Below are positions 43,296 to 51,542 of a stretch of DNA of 64,000 nucleotides, piece after piece (within the stretch, counting starts at the first letter, position 1; the number at the start of each line of letters is the position of its first letter). Position numbers and translations under genes: made by a program. Origin of the DNA: Clostridiales bacterium UBA7285 (lineage in GTDB: Bacteria; Bacillota; Clostridia; Peptostreptococcales; Anaerovoracaceae); the NCBI GenBank assembly GCA_002472145.1, contig DKRJ01000034.1:1-64000 (forward strand), given 5' to 3'. The notes beneath the pieces are model-generated. The model did no database searches, was not told the DNA's origin, and worked only from the letters and a program-made list of their open reading frames with translations.

Positions 43296-44696
43296 ATGGT
43301 CAAGGATTATCTTCAGGAAGACACGATCGCGGCGATCTCGACTCCTCCGGGCGAGGGCGGCATCGGAATAGTGCGCATGAGCGGTTCCCGCGCTCTGGAG
43401 ATAGCGCTGAAGATTTTCGCGTGCCGCGGAGGTTCCCTCCAGCCGAGGATGCTCACTTACGGCCGCGTGACAGACCCCGAGACACATGAGACCGTCGACG
43501 AGGCCATGGCAGTATATCTCCCTGCGCCAAAGACGTACACGCGCGAGGACGTCGTCGAATTCGACTGCCACGGAGGCCGGATCCCCCTCGCGGGAACGCT
43601 GGAGCTCTGCATCAGGGAGGGCGCAAGGCTCGCGGAGCCCGGAGAATTCACTAAGCGTGCGTTCCTGAACGGCAGGATCGATCTCGTCCAGGCGGAAGCA
43701 GTCATGGACCTCATAGGCGCCAAAACAGAAGCCGCTGGCGCTGCGGCGCTCGACCGGCTGCGCGGACGATTTTCGGAAACTCTCGACCGCATCAGAGCGC
43801 GCCTTACCGACGTTCTCGTCGACCTCGACGTCGACATCGACTATCCGGACGAGGATATAGAGGAACTGAACCGCGGCAGGCTCATAGACGGTCTGAAAGA
43901 CGTAAAGGCTGACGTAGACAGGCTCCTGGCTTCGGCGGACGCCGGCAGGATCATATCGAGCGGCGTGCCAACTGCGATAATCGGGCGCCCGAACGTCGGA
44001 AAATCATCCCTCATGAACGCTCTCCTGCGCGAATCCCGCTCGATCGTCACCGACATCCCGGGAACGACGCGCGACACGATAGAAGAATCGGCAAACATCA
44101 AAGGCATCGAATTCCGCCTGACGGACACGGCGGGAATACGCGAGACAGACGACGTCATCGAAAAGATGGGCATCGACAGATCCCTTTCATCAAAGGAAAA
44201 CGCTGATCTGACCGTGCTCGTCATCGACGGATCACAGCCTGTCGACCGCGAGGATGAAGAACTCGCCTCGAGCCTCGATCCGTCCCGCAGCCTGATACTC
44301 TTCAATAAAAGCGACCGCGACCTGATCGTCACGGAGGAGCAGATGCGCTCCATATCCGGCAAAGTCCCTTATCTGATCACGAGCATGTCAGACCGCGCCT
44401 CGGTCGACGAGGTCGAAAACGCCATGTACGAAATAGTGATGGGGAGCACGGAGCACACGGGCCCGCTTCTCCGGAAAGAGGGAAGCTTCGTAACGAACGT
44501 GAGGCATAAGACGATGCTGCGGAACGCTTCGGATTCCCTCGCGGAAGCGCTTTCTGCCGCCGAGGGCGGAGAGCCCCCGGAGATTATCGAGATCAGCGTG
44601 CGCGAGGCTTACGAGCAGATCGGCCTGATCACCGGAGCATCGGTGCAGGACGATATAATAGATGAGATCTTCAGCCGCTTCTGTCTGGGAAAATAG
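43296..44696 (+). CDS. mnmE: tRNA modification GTPase MnmE
   Basis: A 466-residue GTPase that with MnmG makes the carboxymethylaminomethyl group on wobble uridine of tRNA. The N-terminal TIAAISTPPGEGGIGIVRMSG binds folate. The inserted G domain (residues about 225-385) has Walker A GRPNVGKSSLMNAL, DIPGTTRD and DTAG, and NKSD. The C-terminus ends FCLGK, the usual CxGK with its catalytic cysteine. TATAAT at 43265-43270 may be its -10, and AAGGAG precedes the start. Confidence 0.97.
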   Translation: MVKDYLQEDTIAAISTPPGEGGIGIVRMSGSRALEIALKIFACRGGSLQPRMLTYGRVTDPETHETVDEAMAVYLPAPKTYTREDVVEFDCHGGRIPLAGTLELCIREGARLAEPGEFTKRAFLNGRIDLVQAEAVMDLIGAKTEAAGAAALDRLRGRFSETLDRIRARLTDVLVDLDVDIDYPDEDIEELNRGRLIDGLKDVKADVDRLLASADAGRIISSGVPTAIIGRPNVGKSSLMNALLRESRSIVTDIPGTTRDTIEESANIKGIEFRLTDTAGIRETDDVIEKMGIDRSLSSKENADLTVLVIDGSQPVDREDEELASSLDPSRSLILFNKSDRDLIVTEEQMRSISGKVPYLITSMSDRASVDEVENAMYEIVMGSTEHTGPLLRKEGSFVTNVRHKTMLRNASDSLAEALSAAEGGEPPEIIEISVREAYEQIGLITGASVQDDIIDEIFSRFCLGK

Positions 44697-44803
44697 AACG
44701 CGGCAGTTATTTAAGGATCTAATAGGACGATATACAGTTCCGGCTCCGGCGCACTTACGCCTGCCGGGACGCCCGGCGCTGGCCGGGAGGAGAACCTGAT
44801 CAA

Positions 44804-46693
44804 ATGGATACATACCTCATGGGAGAATATGACGTTGCGGTGATTGGCGCGGGACACGCGGGCTGTGAGGCCGCTCTGGCCGCTGCGCGCATGGGAAGCC
44901 GCACTATCATGTTTTCCATAAATCTCGAAGCCATAGCGATGATGCCATGCAATCCGTCTATAGGCGGCACCGGCAAGGGCCACCTCGTGCGCGAGATCGA
45001 CGCGCTCGGCGGAGAGATGGGAAAGAACATAGATAAAACATTCATACAGAGCAGGATGCTGAACACATCCAAGGGCCCCGCCGTCCACTCTCTGCGCGCG
45101 CAGGCGGACAAACGCCTGTACCACGCCGAGATGAAGCGCACTATAGAGCGCGAGCCGCTGCTCGACATGAAACAGGACGAGATCATCGAGATACTGGTCG
45201 AGGACGGCCACGTCACGGGCGTGATGACGAAGACCCACGCCATATATAAAGCAAAAGCCGTGATCATCGCCACGGGCACCTTTCTCGCCGGCAAAGTCTT
45301 CATCGGGGACAGCGCTTTCCCGAGCGGCCCGAACGGCCTGGCGCCGGCCAATTACCTGTCCGAGAGTTTGAGGAAGATCGGCATCCCTCTCAGGAGATTC
45401 AAGACAGGTACTCCGGCCAGGGCTCTTTCCTCGTCGTTCGATTATTCGAAAATGACGATCCAGCAGGGCGACAGCGAGATCGTTCCGTTCTCTTTCATGA
45501 ACGATTCGCTTGAGAAGGAGCAGGTCCCGTGCTGGCTCACATATACCAATAAAGAAACGCACGAGATACTGCGGCGCAATTTTTCGCGCTCGGCCCTCTT
45601 CGGAGGCCAGATCGAGGGGATCGGGCCGCGCTACTGTCCGTCGATCGAGGATAAGGTCCGCCGCTTCCCTGACCGCGCGCGCCATCAGCTTTTCATAGAA
45701 CCCGAGGGCCTCGATACGGATGAGATGTACATCCAGGGAATGAGTTCCAGCATGCCGGAGGACGTGCAGAGAGATTTCTACCATACGATCGCCGGCCTCG
45801 AACACATCAGGATCACCCGCCCCGCGTATGCCATCGAATACGACTGCACGGATCCGACGACGCTGAAGGCGAGCCTCGAGTCTAAGATCGTAAAAGGCCT
45901 TTTCGGAGCTGGACAGTTCAACGGCAGCTCCGGGTACGAGGAGGCGGCCGCTCAGGGCCTCATGGCCGGGATCAACGCACATCTGGCAATAAATGGAAAA
46001 GAACCGTTCGTCCTCGGAAGAATCGAGGCTTATATCGGCGTTCTCATCGACGATCTCGTGACTAAAGGTACTAATGAACCTTACAGAATAATGACGAGCA
46101 GAGCGGAATACAGACTGCTTCTGAGGCAGGACAACGCCGACGACCGTCTGACGAAGAAGAGTTATGAGATCGGGCTGGCTTCGGAAGAGCGCTATCGGAA
46201 GACTCTCGAGAAGGAACGCGAGGTCGCTGCCGAACAAAAACGTCTCAGCGAAACGTACGTCGACGGAGAAACGGCTTCCCAATTCTTGGAAAAATATGGC
46301 AGCGGGCCTGTGCCCGGAAGGATCAGCCTCTACGAGATACTCAAACGGCCGGAGATAAACTACGGCAGTATCGCAGAGATAGATCCGGACATGCCTCTGC
46401 TGTCTCCTCACGCTAAAGCGCAGGTCGCCGTAGAGATCAAATATGCGGGATATATAAAGAAGCAGTGCGAGCAGGTCGAAAAATTCCACAGGCTCGAAAG
46501 CAGAAAGATACCGGAGCATATCGATTACTCCGTGATAGACGGGCTTCGCACGGAAGCAAAGCAGAAGCTTGACGCCATAAGACCTGTCTCGATAGGTCAG
46601 GCGTCGCGCATCTCCGGGGTTTCCCCGGCGGACATCAATGTCCTGCTCGTCTATCTCGAGAGACAGAAACGCGCCGGATCGAAGAACGACTGA
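44804..46693 (+). CDS. mnmG: tRNA modification enzyme MnmG (GidA)
   Basis: A 629-residue FAD enzyme, partner of MnmE. The FAD-binding motif is VIGAGHAGCEAALAAARMG near residue 9, followed by CNPSIGGTGKGHLVREIDALGGEMG. The GidA signature 1 and 2 blocks are complete (GPRYCPSIEDKVRRFPDR and the MTSRAEYRLLLRQDNADDRLT region), and the C-terminal MnmE-binding helical domain ends IDVNLL-like DINVLLVYLERQ. GGGAGGAG lies about 12 nt before the start. Confidence 0.97.
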   Translation: MDTYLMGEYDVAVIGAGHAGCEAALAAARMGSRTIMFSINLEAIAMMPCNPSIGGTGKGHLVREIDALGGEMGKNIDKTFIQSRMLNTSKGPAVHSLRAQADKRLYHAEMKRTIEREPLLDMKQDEIIEILVEDGHVTGVMTKTHAIYKAKAVIIATGTFLAGKVFIGDSAFPSGPNGLAPANYLSESLRKIGIPLRRFKTGTPARALSSSFDYSKMTIQQGDSEIVPFSFMNDSLEKEQVPCWLTYTNKETHEILRRNFSRSALFGGQIEGIGPRYCPSIEDKVRRFPDRARHQLFIEPEGLDTDEMYIQGMSSSMPEDVQRDFYHTIAGLEHIRITRPAYAIEYDCTDPTTLKASLESKIVKGLFGAGQFNGSSGYEEAAAQGLMAGINAHLAINGKEPFVLGRIEAYIGVLIDDLVTKGTNEPYRIMTSRAEYRLLLRQDNADDRLTKKSYEIGLASEERYRKTLEKEREVAAEQKRLSETYVDGETASQFLEKYGSGPVPGRISLYEILKRPEINYGSIAEIDPDMPLLSPHAKAQVAVEIKYAGYIKKQCEQVEKFHRLESRKIPEHIDYSVIDGLRTEAKQKLDAIRPVSIGQASRISGVSPADINVLLVYLERQKRAGSKND

Positions 46694-46706
46694 AACGGAA
46701 CGTAGT

Positions 46707-47450
46707 ATGATGTCAGAAAGCCTTAAGACCAGGATCAGCGAACTCATGGACCGCGTCAGCCCCGGCAGCGCTTCAGCCGGGACCGAAGCGCTCTTCACAT
46801 ATTCCGCCGGGATACTCGATCTGAACACGAAAGTAAACCTCACCGCCAACCGCGACGAGGACTCCTTCTTCGTAAGGAATATAGCCGACTCTCTTTCGGC
46901 GCTTTCGGTCCCGGAACTGCTCTCGGCCGCAAAAGTGGTCGACGTCGGTACGGGAGGGGGATTCCCCGGGGTCCCTCTGGCCGTCTGTCTGCCCGGTGCG
47001 AAATTCACACTGATGGATTCCGTCGGAAAGAAGCTCAAGGCTGTCGGGACTTGCGCGGCGCAGGCAGGGATAACCAATGTATCCTTAGTGCATATAAGAG
47101 CGGAAGACGCAGGACAAGATCCGGAATTCAGAGAGAGATTCGACGTATGCGTCGCACGTGCCGTCTCGGAGCTTTCCGTGCTCTGCGAGTACTGCATGCC
47201 GCTTGTCCATCTCGGCGGGACGGTGATCGCCTTTAAGAGCGCCGGCTCCGCGGAAGAGATCGAATCGGCCCGTAATGCGATACGCAGGCTGGGCGGCGGG
47301 ACGGTCTCCGCCCTCGGCAGAGAGGACGTGGAGATATACAGACGATACGACGACCTGAGCGGACACGCCCTAATAATCATACACAAATCTGGCGCCACGC
47401 CTCGCGAATATCCTCGCAAGGCCGGTACGCCGAAGAGCCGCCCGCTTTAG
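46707..47450 (+). CDS. rsmG: 16S rRNA m7G527 methyltransferase RsmG (GidB)
   Basis: A 247-residue methyltransferase acting on G527 of 16S rRNA. NLTANRDEDSFFVRNIADSL is the family N-terminal block, the SAM motif is VVDVGTGGGFPGVPLAVCLP near residue 75, and the FDVCVARAVSELSVLCEYCMPL block is present. The frame is open earlier inside mnmG, but MMSESLKTR at 46707 is the likely start, 13 bp after the mnmG stop, with only a weak ribosome site. The gene is followed by parS. Confidence 0.93.
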   Translation: MMSESLKTRISELMDRVSPGSASAGTEALFTYSAGILDLNTKVNLTANRDEDSFFVRNIADSLSALSVPELLSAAKVVDVGTGGGFPGVPLAVCLPGAKFTLMDSVGKKLKAVGTCAAQAGITNVSLVHIRAEDAGQDPEFRERFDVCVARAVSELSVLCEYCMPLVHLGGTVIAFKSAGSAEEIESARNAIRRLGGGTVSALGREDVEIYRRYDDLSGHALIIIHKSGATPREYPRKAGTPKSRPL

Positions 47451-47497
47451 TGTTTTCCGCTGCGGTTTTCTCCCCGCGGATCGGAAAGCCATCCAGG

Positions 47498-47525
47498 AAT
47501 GTTTCACGTGAAACATTCTTTTTTT
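47498..47525 (+). promoter_or_regulatory. parS: Perfect parS site, doubling as a terminator-like hairpin
   Basis: TGTTTCACGTGAAACA (47500-47515) equals the consensus parS bound by ParB. The palindrome extends to AATGTTTCACGTGAAACATT (47498-47517) and is directly followed by C and seven T, so its transcript would also form a terminator for rsmG. Confidence 0.93.
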
Positions 47526-47629
47526 ATTTTCCTTATAGCGGGGAAAAGCAATGTAGTATATAATAGGAATACATATTTGTAAGTTCGATAACGTTTACAT
47601 ATTCCATTATTCACCATTCGGAGGTACAA

Positions 47630-48403
47630 ATGGGTAAAGCCATCGCGATTTTCAACCAGAAAGGCGGCGTCGGAAAGACGACGACCAATATCAACCTCGG
47701 GGCCTGTCTAGCGATGATGGGAAAGAAAGTCCTGATCATAGACATCGACCCGCAGGGCAACACGACGAGCGGGATCGGCATCCGTAAAAAAAGCCTGGAA
47801 TACACCGTCTACGACGTATTGATAGCCGATAACTTCGATACAAAGCAGGCGATACTTCACACGCGCGTAAAGAATCTGGACATCATCCCGGCGAGCGTCG
47901 ACCTCGCCGGAGCCGAGATCGAACTAGTCGCGATAGAGGGGCGCGAGAAGCGCCTTAAGAAAGCCATCGATCAGGTCAGGTCATCGTACGATTACATCTT
48001 CGTCGACTGCCCGCCTTCGCTCGGCCTTCTGACTATCAATTCGCTGACGGCGGTGGACAGCGTTATAATCCCTATCCAATGCGAATTCTACGCACTCGAA
48101 GGCGTCAGCCAGCTCGTCAGCACGATCGAACTAGTCAGGAAGAATCTCAACCCTAAACTGGAAGTCGAGGGAGTCATTCTCTCGATGTTTGACGGCAGGA
48201 CCAATCTCTCGGTACAGGTTGTCCAGGAAGTTAAGAAGTACTTTGGCTCGAAGGTCTATTCCACCGTCATCCCGCGCAATATCAGGCTCGCGGAAGCGCC
48301 GAGCTACGGCCTTCCGATAGTGGAGTACGATCCTAAGTCGAAGGGCGCAGGGGCGTATACGGACTTTGCGCATGAGTTTCTGGAAAGAGAGGGGCAGAGA
48401 TGA
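47630..48403 (+). CDS. parA: Chromosome partitioning ATPase ParA (Soj)
   Basis: A 257-residue ParA-type ATPase working with ParB in origin segregation and DnaA control. The deviant Walker A is FNQKGGVGKTTTNINLG near residue 8, the second conserved Asp block is LIIDIDPQGNTTSG, and VDCPPSLGLLT is present. The start is preceded by GGAGG. It lies 115 bp after parS and overlaps parB by 4 nt. Confidence 0.97.
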   Translation: MGKAIAIFNQKGGVGKTTTNINLGACLAMMGKKVLIIDIDPQGNTTSGIGIRKKSLEYTVYDVLIADNFDTKQAILHTRVKNLDIIPASVDLAGAEIELVAIEGREKRLKKAIDQVRSSYDYIFVDCPPSLGLLTINSLTAVDSVIIPIQCEFYALEGVSQLVSTIELVRKNLNPKLEVEGVILSMFDGRTNLSVQVVQEVKKYFGSKVYSTVIPRNIRLAEAPSYGLPIVEYDPKSKGAGAYTDFAHEFLEREGQR

Positions 48404-49311
48404 AGACGAGCGGAAAGAACAGAGGACTCGGCCGCGGGCTTGACGCGCTTTTCGCCGATCAGGAGCCCGTTTCGCGGGAAACACATTCCGATGGAAAAGG
48501 CCCGGACGAAAACGCCGGCGAAGATTCGGTAATATATGTAAGCATCAACGATATCAAGCCTAACGCGGATCAGCCGAGGAAGGTCTTCGACGAGGATAAG
48601 ATACAGGATCTCGCCGATTCGATCACGGCCAACGGCATCATCCAGCCTCTTATCGTACGGAAATCCAAAGTCGGATATGAGATAGTAGCCGGCGAACGCA
48701 GGTGGAGGGCGGCGAGAAAGGCGGGACTGAAGGAGGTCCCTTGCCTCGTCAGGCAGTTCACCGAAGAGGAGAACATGCTTGTCACCATCATCGAGAACAT
48801 GCAGCGTGAGGACCTGAATCCGATAGAAGAAGCGGAAGGCCTCTCGAAGATGATGGATAAGTACGGCATGACGCAGGAACAGGTCTCTAAGAGCGTAGGC
48901 AAATCACGTCCGTACATCGCCAATTCTCTGAGACTGCTGAAACTGCCGGAAGAAGTCAGGAAAGCGTTGAGCGCCGGGCAGATCAGCGCCGGGCACGCCC
49001 GCGCGATCCTTTCGGCGGGAAGCGAAAAACGCCAGAAAGAGATATGCGCTAAGGTCATAGCCGAGGGACTTTCCGTGCGCGACACGGAGAAACTCGTAGC
49101 GAAAAAGCCTAAGAGCGCTCCGGAGAAGCACCGCTCGGTAAAGAACCGCGAGACCGTCAGTGTGGAACGCGAGTTGAAAGGGATCCTCGGGACCAAGGTC
49201 AGCATAGAGGCAAAGGGAAAAGGCGGCGGGACCATAGAGATCTCTTACTACAGCCTCGAGGAACTCAACCGCCTGATCGACATGCTGAGGACGATCAGCG
49301 GCGATAAATAG
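48400..49311 (+). CDS. parB: Chromosome partitioning protein ParB (Spo0J)
   Basis: A 303-residue CTP-dependent DNA clamp that loads at parS. The N-terminal region has the ParA-contact-like RGLGRGLDALF, the CTP-binding ParB/Srx domain is GERRWRAARKAGL with ENMQREDLNPIEEA, the helix-turn-helix is MTQEQVSKSVGKSRPYIANSLRLLKLP, and the C-terminal dimer domain follows. The gene itself contains a parS-like sequence at 48468. The stop is 97 bp before the interrupted methyltransferase. Confidence 0.97.
   Translation: MKTSGKNRGLGRGLDALFADQEPVSRETHSDGKGPDENAGEDSVIYVSINDIKPNADQPRKVFDEDKIQDLADSITANGIIQPLIVRKSKVGYEIVAGERRWRAARKAGLKEVPCLVRQFTEEENMLVTIIENMQREDLNPIEEAEGLSKMMDKYGMTQEQVSKSVGKSRPYIANSLRLLKLPEEVRKALSAGQISAGHARAILSAGSEKRQKEICAKVIAEGLSVRDTEKLVAKKPKSAPEKHRSVKNRETVSVERELKGILGTKVSIEAKGKGGGTIEISYYSLEELNRLIDMLRTISGDK
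48468..48483 (+). promoter_or_regulatory. parS-like site within parB
   Basis: CGTTTCGCGGGAAACA matches the consensus parS at 13 of 16 positions. It may be a weak secondary site or chance. Confidence 0.3.
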
Positions 49312-49408
49312 TCAGGTTCAAACAAATCGACCCGACTGGAAAAATCTGGGAATAATAACGCAATTTGTAATAGCACAGATTCGCTCTGGCCGGGGATAGA
49401 AGTGAAAA

Positions 49409-49807
49409 ATGCAGGACTTTAAATTTATAGATCTGTTCTCGGGGATCGGCGGATTTCATCAGGCGATGACACAACTCGGAGGAGAATGTGTCTTTGCTTC
49501 GGAAATAGATGAATACTGCAATAAAGTATATTTCGACAACTATGGAATAGATTCCGCGGTCAATATCAGAGACGCTGCCGCTGAAGACATCCCGCCCCAC
49601 GATGTTTTATGCGCAGGGTTTCCGTGTCAGGCGTTCAGCAAAGCCGGGAAGCAGGAGGGTCTGACGGACCGGACGAGAGGAACTTTATTTTTCGAGATCG
49701 TCAGGATCTTACAATATCATAGAACGAAATATATCATACTGGAAAACGTTAGAAATTTAGGCTCTTCAGGCACCGTTGTGGGTAAAAAAGCAGTGAATCT
49801 CCTGTAA
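49409..49807 (+). pseudogene. dcm: DNA cytosine-5 methyltransferase, 5' part only, interrupted by ISL3 element
   Basis: The first about 117 residues of a C5 cytosine methyltransferase: motif I DLFSGIGGFHQAM near residue 8, motif II-III region with ASEIDEYC, motif IV with catalytic Cys in GFPCQAFSKAGK near residue 72, and motif VI ENVRNL at residue 117. Immediately after ENVRNL the ISL3 terminal repeat begins and the rest of the ORF is IS sequence. Motifs VIII-X and the target-recognition domain are missing. No restriction partner gene is in the window. It is inactive as a methyltransferase. Confidence 0.9.
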
Positions 49808-51288
49808 TCATGCAGGCCTGAGCTGTTTTAGTTTTCGATTAGGAAGTGGGAACTGTATATCTGAGCACACAAGGTACACCATGTCGATCATGTTGTTGAT
49901 GTTTCTGAAGCCGTAAGCCTTGCGGATTATCAGCTTGATTTTGTTGTTCGTTGCCTCAATGCGCGCATTGCTCAAACCGCAACGAATTGTGTTTAAGATA
50001 TGTTCCTTGTGGCGCTTGATCTTGTGATAAAGATCTATGAAAGCAGGTATCCTGCTGTGACTTGCCCAGAAGAGCCAGTGCTTCAGATCGACTTCTGCCC
50101 TCTCGACATCTGCTGATTTGAGAAGTAAGCGAAGCGACTCTTTGAGGCGGTATGCCCGATGCAGCTGCGGATCATTGGCCTGAATAATATCCAGACGAAT
50201 CTGCTGTTTTTCTGTCAGATGCTCTGGCGCTTTGCCCAGAACATATGCGGAGTTTTTGATGTCGGATGCCTTCTCGCGGGCAGCCTGAATCGCGGCAGCG
50301 ACATTGTCATCTGTCCTTGGACGCCCACGCTTCTGCGGGTTAGCCTGTTCCATCTTCTGAGCTTTCTGATAAGCGGCACGCCACCTGTCCTTGCGGACTT
50401 CATCCAGTGTTTCCATTGTCCATTCCACGACGTGAAAAGGGTCAACGCACCGTTCGCAGTCTGTCGTGAACTCATTGACGCAATCTGTAATCCAGCGTGC
50501 ACCGTCTCCTGTAACGACCTTTATGCTGGCAAGCTGCTCTTCTGTCAGAGACCTGAAAAACTGCTCAAGAACGGACTTTCCATGCCCGTCTGCGGCCCAT
50601 ACGACGGTGTTGGTATCATGGTTGACTACGACTGTAATGTATTTATGTCCCTTGCGATAGCTCGTTTCATCAATGCCGATATTTACTAACCCGTTCAGCC
50701 GCCTGGAGCGCTCCGGTTCCAGATCGTGAAGAGCACGTGAGATACAGTTTCCGACAGTCTGCCAGTCAATGCGCATGTATTCAGCTACAGCGCTCCTGGG
50801 CAGATACTCTGCAAGCCAGGCAACTGTTAAATCGAATTTCTTCGTAAAGCCGCTGGAAGGATAGGCCCATGGAACGGCAGCGGTAACCACACCGTGATCC
50901 GGACAGATGACACGGCGGGTTTCAGACACGACCTCAACGACAATGCCCCCGAAATCCAATCCTCTCCATACCTTCGGATTTCGTGCAGCCCTGTCATACC
51001 TTGGAAGATGTCTTCTGCCACAGTGAGGGCAGACATCCTGATGCCATACATTCGCTCTGGCATAGATTCTAAAATGATTAACACCGTCTGAATCAGTGTA
51101 GAAATCATACGATTCAACAACTGCATCCTTGACTCCAAGCAGTTTTTTGCATAATGTAGCAGTGGTCATCCTGAATCTCCTTGTGTGTTATGTTCAGCGC
51201 ATTTACATTACAAGAATCAGGATGGCTTTTTCAATTATTGTTATCTCTGAAATGATGCTGGTTTACCCACAATCATGCCCGAAGCCTC
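49760..51288 (-). mobile_element. ISL3-family insertion sequence
   Basis: The ends are imperfect inverted repeats. The left end begins GGCTCTTCAGGCACCGTTGT (49760 onward, then GGGTAA), and the right end reads TTACCCACAATCATGCCCGA (from 51263). Both share the TTACCCACAA core. ISL3 elements usually make 8-bp direct repeats, but the flanks here (GAAATTTA left; no equal on the right) do not match, so a deletion may have followed insertion. Confidence 0.85.
49808..51169 (-). CDS. ISL3-family transposase
   Basis: A 453-residue DDE transposase. The N-terminal zinc-finger-like CPHCGRRHLPRYDRAARNPKVWRGLDFGG lies near residue 42, and a helix-turn-helix follows (SAVAEYMRIDWQTVGNCISRAL). Catalytic Asp lies in IGIDETSYRKGHKY, the second Asp in VVTGDGARWI, and Glu in ARIEATNNKIKLIIRKAYGFRN. 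The length is typical and the frame unbroken, so the copy may be active. The upstream 93 bp contain the right terminal repeat. Confidence 0.95.
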   Translation of the reverse strand: MTTATLCKKLLGVKDAVVESYDFYTDSDGVNHFRIYARANVWHQDVCPHCGRRHLPRYDRAARNPKVWRGLDFGGIVVEVVSETRRVICPDHGVVTAAVPWAYPSSGFTKKFDLTVAWLAEYLPRSAVAEYMRIDWQTVGNCISRALHDLEPERSRRLNGLVNIGIDETSYRKGHKYITVVVNHDTNTVVWAADGHGKSVLEQFFRSLTEEQLASIKVVTGDGARWITDCVNEFTTDCERCVDPFHVVEWTMETLDEVRKDRWRAAYQKAQKMEQANPQKRGRPRTDDNVAAAIQAAREKASDIKNSAYVLGKAPEHLTEKQQIRLDIIQANDPQLHRAYRLKESLRLLLKSADVERAEVDLKHWLFWASHSRIPAFIDLYHKIKRHKEHILNTIRCGLSNARIEATNNKIKLIIRKAYGFRNINNMIDMVYLVCSDIQFPLPNRKLKQLRPA

Positions 51289-51382
51289 AGAATATTACGG
51301 CGGTAAATGGCATGTTCCCGACAAGCCGGATAAAGTTCTGGAGCGGGTCCTTGAGTTAAATGAACAACATAAGAGAAAATAG
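51287..51382 (+). pseudogene. 3' remnant of an unidentified gene next to ISL3
   Basis: Past the IS end a frame continues for about 31 codons, SEYYGGKWHVPDKPDKVLERVLELNEQ and a basic end, to UAG at 51382. It looks like a real protein C-terminus, not like motifs IX-X of a C5 methyltransferase, so it probably belonged to a neighbouring gene, perhaps another restriction-modification component. It has no start of its own except an ATG inside the IS end (51275). Confidence 0.5.
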
Positions 51383-51432
51383 CGATCCCTCTGCCGCAAG
51401 CGAGACGTGACGTGGCGTAAGATCGTACCGAG

Positions 51433-51456
51433 CCGCCCTTCTCCGGGCGGTTTTTT
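51433..51456 (+). terminator. Intrinsic terminator after the broken R-M region
   Basis: CCGCCC and GGGCGG form a 6-bp stem with a six-base loop, followed by TTTTTT. It shields gdpP from upstream transcription. Confidence 0.85.
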
Positions 51457-51483
51457 GTACTACACGCAAAAAACGTGCTGATG

Positions 51484-51492
51484 TGGTATAAT
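51484..51492 (+). promoter_or_regulatory. Extended -10 promoter of gdpP-rplI-dnaB
   Basis: TGGTATAAT is a perfect extended -10 (TGnTATAAT). No good -35 is seen, as expected for this type. It lies about 50 bp before the gdpP ATG. Confidence 0.65.
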
Positions 51493-51542
51493 TAATAGCC
51501 AAATGACCATTTTGTCAGAAAGGAGAATGGTTTCGCATCAAT

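Noticed and set aside
44711..47419. 902-residue ORF antisense to mnmG/rsmG
   Set aside because: It mirrors two well-conserved genes in a GC-rich genome where antisense frames stay open; no recognisable domain.
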